In this document: positions 61,108 through 64,000 of the stretch, piece by piece | Layout: the number at the start of each line of letters is the position of its first letter | Numbering within the stretch: position 1 is the stretch's first letter | Origin: Bacteroidales bacterium | GTDB lineage: Bacteria > Bacteroidota > Bacteroidia > Bacteroidales > UBA932 | DNA: 64,000 bases | Direction: 5' to 3' | Assembly (NCBI GenBank): GCA_004554455.1 | Contig: SFMG01000007.1 | Coordinates: 1 to 64,000, forward strand | The notes under the pieces: generated by a model | Databases searched by the model: none | Told to the model about the DNA's origin: nothing | What the model saw: only the letters and a program-made list of their open reading frames with translations | Program-made: the position numbers and the translations under genes

Positions 61108-63111
61108 ATGAAAAGAACAGCGATATATGCAAGTGCCGCCATCCTCGCGGCAATGTGCTTCTCCTCCTGCTGGAAGGATGAGGTCGTAAGGGCGGGCGCC
61201 GACCGTCACCAGGCGAGCAGCTTCAGCGCGACTGCCGGAGACGAGTGCGTCGCCCTCGAATGGAGTCTCCCGGAAGGGATACTGGCCGATGACTTCATCA
61301 TACGCTACACGGATGAGAACTCCGAGACGGTCACCATCAACACGGGCGCGGTCTATTCCCTGACCGTCAGTGAACTGAAAAACGACCTCGAGTACAATTT
61401 CTCCCTCCAGGCCGTATATGGCAAGCTTATCAGCGGGGAGGTCTTCGCCAAGGCCACTCCACGCACCACACGCATCGCGGTGGCGGTCCTCGAGGCCGAT
61501 GCCGGCAACCACAGGGTAGCCCTCAAATGGGAAAAGCCGGACGAGAGACTGCTTGACTACACCCTCGCCTGGTGGCGGGCCGATGACGTGGCCGCGCTGA
61601 ACGAGGTCACCGTGCCTGCCGACGCCACGAGCTGGGAGATCGAAGGCCTTGAGAATGACTTCAACTACACCTTCAGGATAGTGGCGAATTACGACAACGG
61701 CAAGTCCGAGCCTTGCTTTGCCAAGGCGATGCCGTCTGCCGCCACCATATATTTCCTGAGCCAGACCAGTGCCGCGAAGAACCAGCCTATACAATTCCGT
61801 TTCAACACGATGGACATACCGACGGCCACCAACATCAGCTGGACCTTCCCTGACGGAAAGGTGCTCTACGGACCGGAGGTAAGCTACGGCATAAGCTCGA
61901 CAGGCACCCAGAACGTCATACTCCGGGCGGATGTGGAAGGCACGTCCAAGAGCTGGACCATTGAACTGGAGATACGCGAATATGTCGTTTCCTTCACCGA
62001 TATGGACGATAACGGCGACGGCTTCAAGGCAGTGGTTCCTGTATGCTCGCCAGACGGCAAGACCGTATATGCCCTGACCTACAACAACAACGCCACGCTC
62101 TTTGCCTGGGACGTGGCCAGCGGCGAGCTCAAGTGGAAATATGCCACCGGACAGAAGACCTACAACGGTCTCTGCGTCAATCCTGTGAACGGCGACATCT
62201 ATTTCGGCACCACCACAGCCGGCAATTTCTTCTGCCTGGACAGCGAAGGCAATCTCAGGTGGACCTACACCGGCTTCGGCTCAATGCAGTCCGCCTTCCC
62301 TACCACCAACGCCGACGGCTCCGTGGTCTATGCGGTGGACAAGGACGGCAAGGCCAGTGCCCTCAATGCCGCCAACGGCAGCGAGATATGGACGGCGGCT
62401 CTCGGCAAGCAGGGCGGCGGCATACTCGTCAACGGTGACGAGGTTCTCTTCGGCCTCAACACCGGTGGCATAGCCACCCTGGTATGGCTCAAGGCCTCCG
62501 ACGGAAGCCAGATTGCCAGCATAATCCAGGACAGCGGAATGACCGAAATCAGCGGCTTTGCCCTGAGTGCCGACCGCAGATATGCCTACTACTCCAACAA
62601 GGGCGGCGGAGTGTCCAAGGTGGACCTCCAGACCCGCAGCCTCGTCGTGGACCGCAAGATGATTTCGGCGGCAGACCTCTACGAGCCGGTCGTATCCCCT
62701 AACGGAGACGTCTTCGTGGGCAGCAAGGACAGCCATGCCTACTGTCTGGACGGCGATCTCAAGGAAGTGAAGTGGACCTTCGCAATCCCTGGTTTCAGCT
62801 ATCCTGCAAACAATGCCTTCAACTACTCCCACCCTTGCTCCGACACCAAGGGCAACTTCTACATCTCCTCGGGTCAGGTGCAGTGCAACAACTTCATCAT
62901 AACCCCTGCGGGAGCGGTGAAGGAAAGCTGGCAGTACGGCAGCGGCTCTGCCGACAGGGTCATGGCCGGAACCAACCTCATAAACGGGGTTTACTACACC
63001 CCTCTCTTCAACTCTGCCAATGCGGTGTCCGCCTTTATGGGCAAATACGTGGGCGGCGAGCGCTATGACGGTCACGGAACCGACATCTGCGGCAACTGCA
63101 TAGCAAGATGA
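61108..63111 (+). CDS. Surface lipoprotein with FN3-like and PQQ-type propeller regions, probable glycan-binding protein
   Basis: A 667-aa lipoprotein (signal to Cys21, AAMCFSSC). Residues about 35-210 hold two fibronectin-III-like domains (ECVALEWSLPEGILADDFII; HRVALKWEKPDERLLDY). About 215-290 resemble a PKD/IPT domain (FPDGKVLYGPEVSYGISSTG). About 300-660 form a PQQ-like beta-propeller with blade motifs such as FAWDVASGELKWKYATG, FCLDSEGNLRWTYTG and YCLDGDLKEVKWTF. In this place (after SusD) one expects a SusE/F-type surface glycan-binding protein, and the lipid anchor agrees. Enzymatic activity is not indicated. It overlaps the next gene by 4 nt. Confidence 0.75.
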   Translation: MKRTAIYASAAILAAMCFSSCWKDEVVRAGADRHQASSFSATAGDECVALEWSLPEGILADDFIIRYTDENSETVTINTGAVYSLTVSELKNDLEYNFSLQAVYGKLISGEVFAKATPRTTRIAVAVLEADAGNHRVALKWEKPDERLLDYTLAWWRADDVAALNEVTVPADATSWEIEGLENDFNYTFRIVANYDNGKSEPCFAKAMPSAATIYFLSQTSAAKNQPIQFRFNTMDIPTATNISWTFPDGKVLYGPEVSYGISSTGTQNVILRADVEGTSKSWTIELEIREYVVSFTDMDDNGDGFKAVVPVCSPDGKTVYALTYNNNATLFAWDVASGELKWKYATGQKTYNGLCVNPVNGDIYFGTTTAGNFFCLDSEGNLRWTYTGFGSMQSAFPTTNADGSVVYAVDKDGKASALNAANGSEIWTAALGKQGGGILVNGDEVLFGLNTGGIATLVWLKASDGSQIASIIQDSGMTEISGFALSADRRYAYYSNKGGGVSKVDLQTRSLVVDRKMISAADLYEPVVSPNGDVFVGSKDSHAYCLDGDLKEVKWTFAIPGFSYPANNAFNYSHPCSDTKGNFYISSGQVQCNNFIITPAGAVKESWQYGSGSADRVMAGTNLINGVYYTPLFNSANAVSAFMGKYVGGERYDGHGTDICGNCIAR

Positions 63112-64000
63112 GAGGAATTCTGAAACGCATATCCTTCTTTGTCGTGCTCGGGGCGGCCTTCTGGCTGGCCCCGGGCTGCGGCGAAGAGAAGACCTTGCCA
63201 AAGCCTGTTCCGGTAATGACGGCCCTCGAGCCGATTGAAGTCAGCTCCGGCCAGACCGCCAGGATAATAGGCAGCGCCTTCCCTTCCTCTCTGATAGAAG
63301 ACCTCAGCGTGCTGGTCGGCGGAGTGAAGGCCGAACTGCTGGCCTGCGAACCCCACTGCATTACCCTCAGGATTCCCGAACTCAAAGACGGGATAGCCCG
63401 GGTGGTAGTGCGTTGTGAGGGCAGGGTGCTCCAGGGCCTCTCTTTCACCGTAGTCAACGGGGGAGGAGACAATCTCCTCAGGCCATCCACCCTTCTGAGT
63501 GCCTGTCCTGTTATAAAGAAGATAGAGTCGGACAGCACCACCCGTCTGAGCAGCGGCATCAGCGACAGCCGCCTGCGGGTACGCTTCACCGACGACAGCG
63601 TTTCGGACATATACATACTCCATCTGGACCGCCGCGTCAGCGACGCCTCCCTGAAGGTGGCCCTCCCCGGCAACATAATCCCCACCCTGAGCTGGAGCGG
63701 GGACGTGCCCATGGGCTGGAGCAAGGCGACGCTCAGCTCCATGGCCGCCTCTATTGACGGCAAAAACGGCAATGTCGTGGCCTTGGTCAACGGTGACTTC
63801 TGGAACACCGGCATCACGATTCCAAAGGGCCCCGTGCACTTCCGTTCCAACGTGGTCTCGGGCTTCTGGGACAACACGGAGTCGAAGCCGGATCAGGGTG
63901 TGAGCTTTATGGGCATACGCAGCAGCGGCGAAGCATTCATAGGCCGCAAGGCCGTATATGCAGCTCTCGCAGACTCCTTTGTCGAACTGACCGGCGCCGG
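63108..64000 (+). CDS. Lipoprotein with IPT/TIG domain and phosphodiester glycosidase-like domain (3' end outside window)
   Basis: 297 visible residues of a lipoprotein (MRGILKRISFFVVLGAAFWL..., lipobox LAPGC, Cys24). Residues about 38-118 form an IPT/TIG-like domain (VMTALEPIEVSSGQTARIIG). From about residue 130 the pattern (GKNGNVVALVNGDFWNTGIT, then PKGPVHFRSNVV and QGVSFMGI) matches the phosphodiester glycosidase family (NAGPA domain), where the Asn-Gly-x-Phe stretch is characteristic. Relatives remove GlcNAc from phosphodiester links such as GlcNAc-1-phospho-6-mannose. Coupled by a 4-nt overlap with the preceding gene, so it belongs to the locus. The C-terminus is cut by the right edge. 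Confidence 0.8.
   Translation, partial: MRGILKRISFFVVLGAAFWLAPGCGEEKTLPKPVPVMTALEPIEVSSGQTARIIGSAFPSSLIEDLSVLVGGVKAELLACEPHCITLRIPELKDGIARVVVRCEGRVLQGLSFTVVNGGGDNLLRPSTLLSACPVIKKIESDSTTRLSSGISDSRLRVRFTDDSVSDIYILHLDRRVSDASLKVALPGNIIPTLSWSGDVPMGWSKATLSSMAASIDGKNGNVVALVNGDFWNTGITIPKGPVHFRSNVVSGFWDNTESKPDQGVSFMGIRSSGEAFIGRKAVYAALADSFVELTGA

Noticed and set aside
60094..61794. 566-aa open frame antisense to SusD and the next gene
   Set aside because: It crosses two well-supported genes on the plus strand and has no support of its own.
1..64000. tRNA, rRNA, insertion sequences, phage genes, CRISPR arrays
   Set aside because: No cloverleaf-like sequence, rRNA segment, transposase or integrase frame, or regularly spaced direct repeats were found on reading; small RNAs cannot be excluded by eye.

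Overview
The window comes from a member of the Bacteroidota, most likely order Bacteroidales. The evidence is: promoters carrying the TAnnTTTG -7 element instead of -10/-35 boxes; a SusC/SusD polysaccharide-utilisation locus with a Y_Y_Y-domain sensor/regulator; many lipoproteins and TonB-linked genes; an S46 dipeptidyl peptidase; an EF-G paralogue of the Bacteroides EF-G2 kind; B-type succinate dehydrogenase subunits; and a folA-thyA pair. Base composition drifts from AT-richer housekeeping genes on the left to GC-richer genes on the right. Genus cannot be decided from the sequence. No tRNA, rRNA, insertion sequence, prophage or CRISPR array was seen.

Layout. 1-7.4 kb: mnmG (cut by the left edge) and ybeY on the minus strand, divergent from a tonB-like gene and hflX; then sdhB, sdhA and ruvB on the minus strand, with no cytochrome b subunit beside sdhA. 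7.4-7.7 kb: an AT-rich divergent spacer holding two facing groups of TTATCAACA-like 9-mers, a candidate DnaA-box cluster. 7.7-17 kb: mfd, coaX and an envelope cluster (outer-membrane protein, TPR protein, lptC, PpiD/SurA-like foldase). 17-26 kb: ychF, a secreted nuclease/phosphatase-family protein, galK, a CpXC protein, a YeiH-type transporter with a small membrane partner, and a large outer-membrane protein with an HExxH motif. 26-36.2 kb: a thioredoxin-fold lipoprotein, then a tightly packed minus-strand operon (glycosyltransferase, YfhO, unknown protein, galM, thyA, folA, two NSS transporters). 36.4-53.3 kb: mutS-rnhB, a three-part SGNH lipoprotein, an EF-G2-like factor, a Mrp ATPase with a DPP7-type peptidase, ksgA, an AGE-family epimerase with a glycerophosphodiesterase, and aspS.

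53.4-64 kb is a polysaccharide-utilisation locus: a divergent membrane regulator that has sensor propellers and an AraC domain but no kinase or receiver, followed by a BACON lipoprotein, SusC, SusD, a propeller-containing surface lipoprotein and a phosphodiester-glycosidase-like lipoprotein cut by the right edge. With the epimerase and glycerophosphodiesterase 3-7 kb away, this suggests, but does not prove, use of a phosphodiester-containing glycan.

The items most worth a second look are the 7.47-7.70 kb motif cluster, the kinase-less regulator and its locus, the EF-G paralogue lacking the catalytic histidine, sdhAB without sdhC, the HExxH/propeller/barrel protein, the fimbrillin/GLUG/SGNH fusion, and a perfect 12-bp hairpin at the 5' end of lptC.
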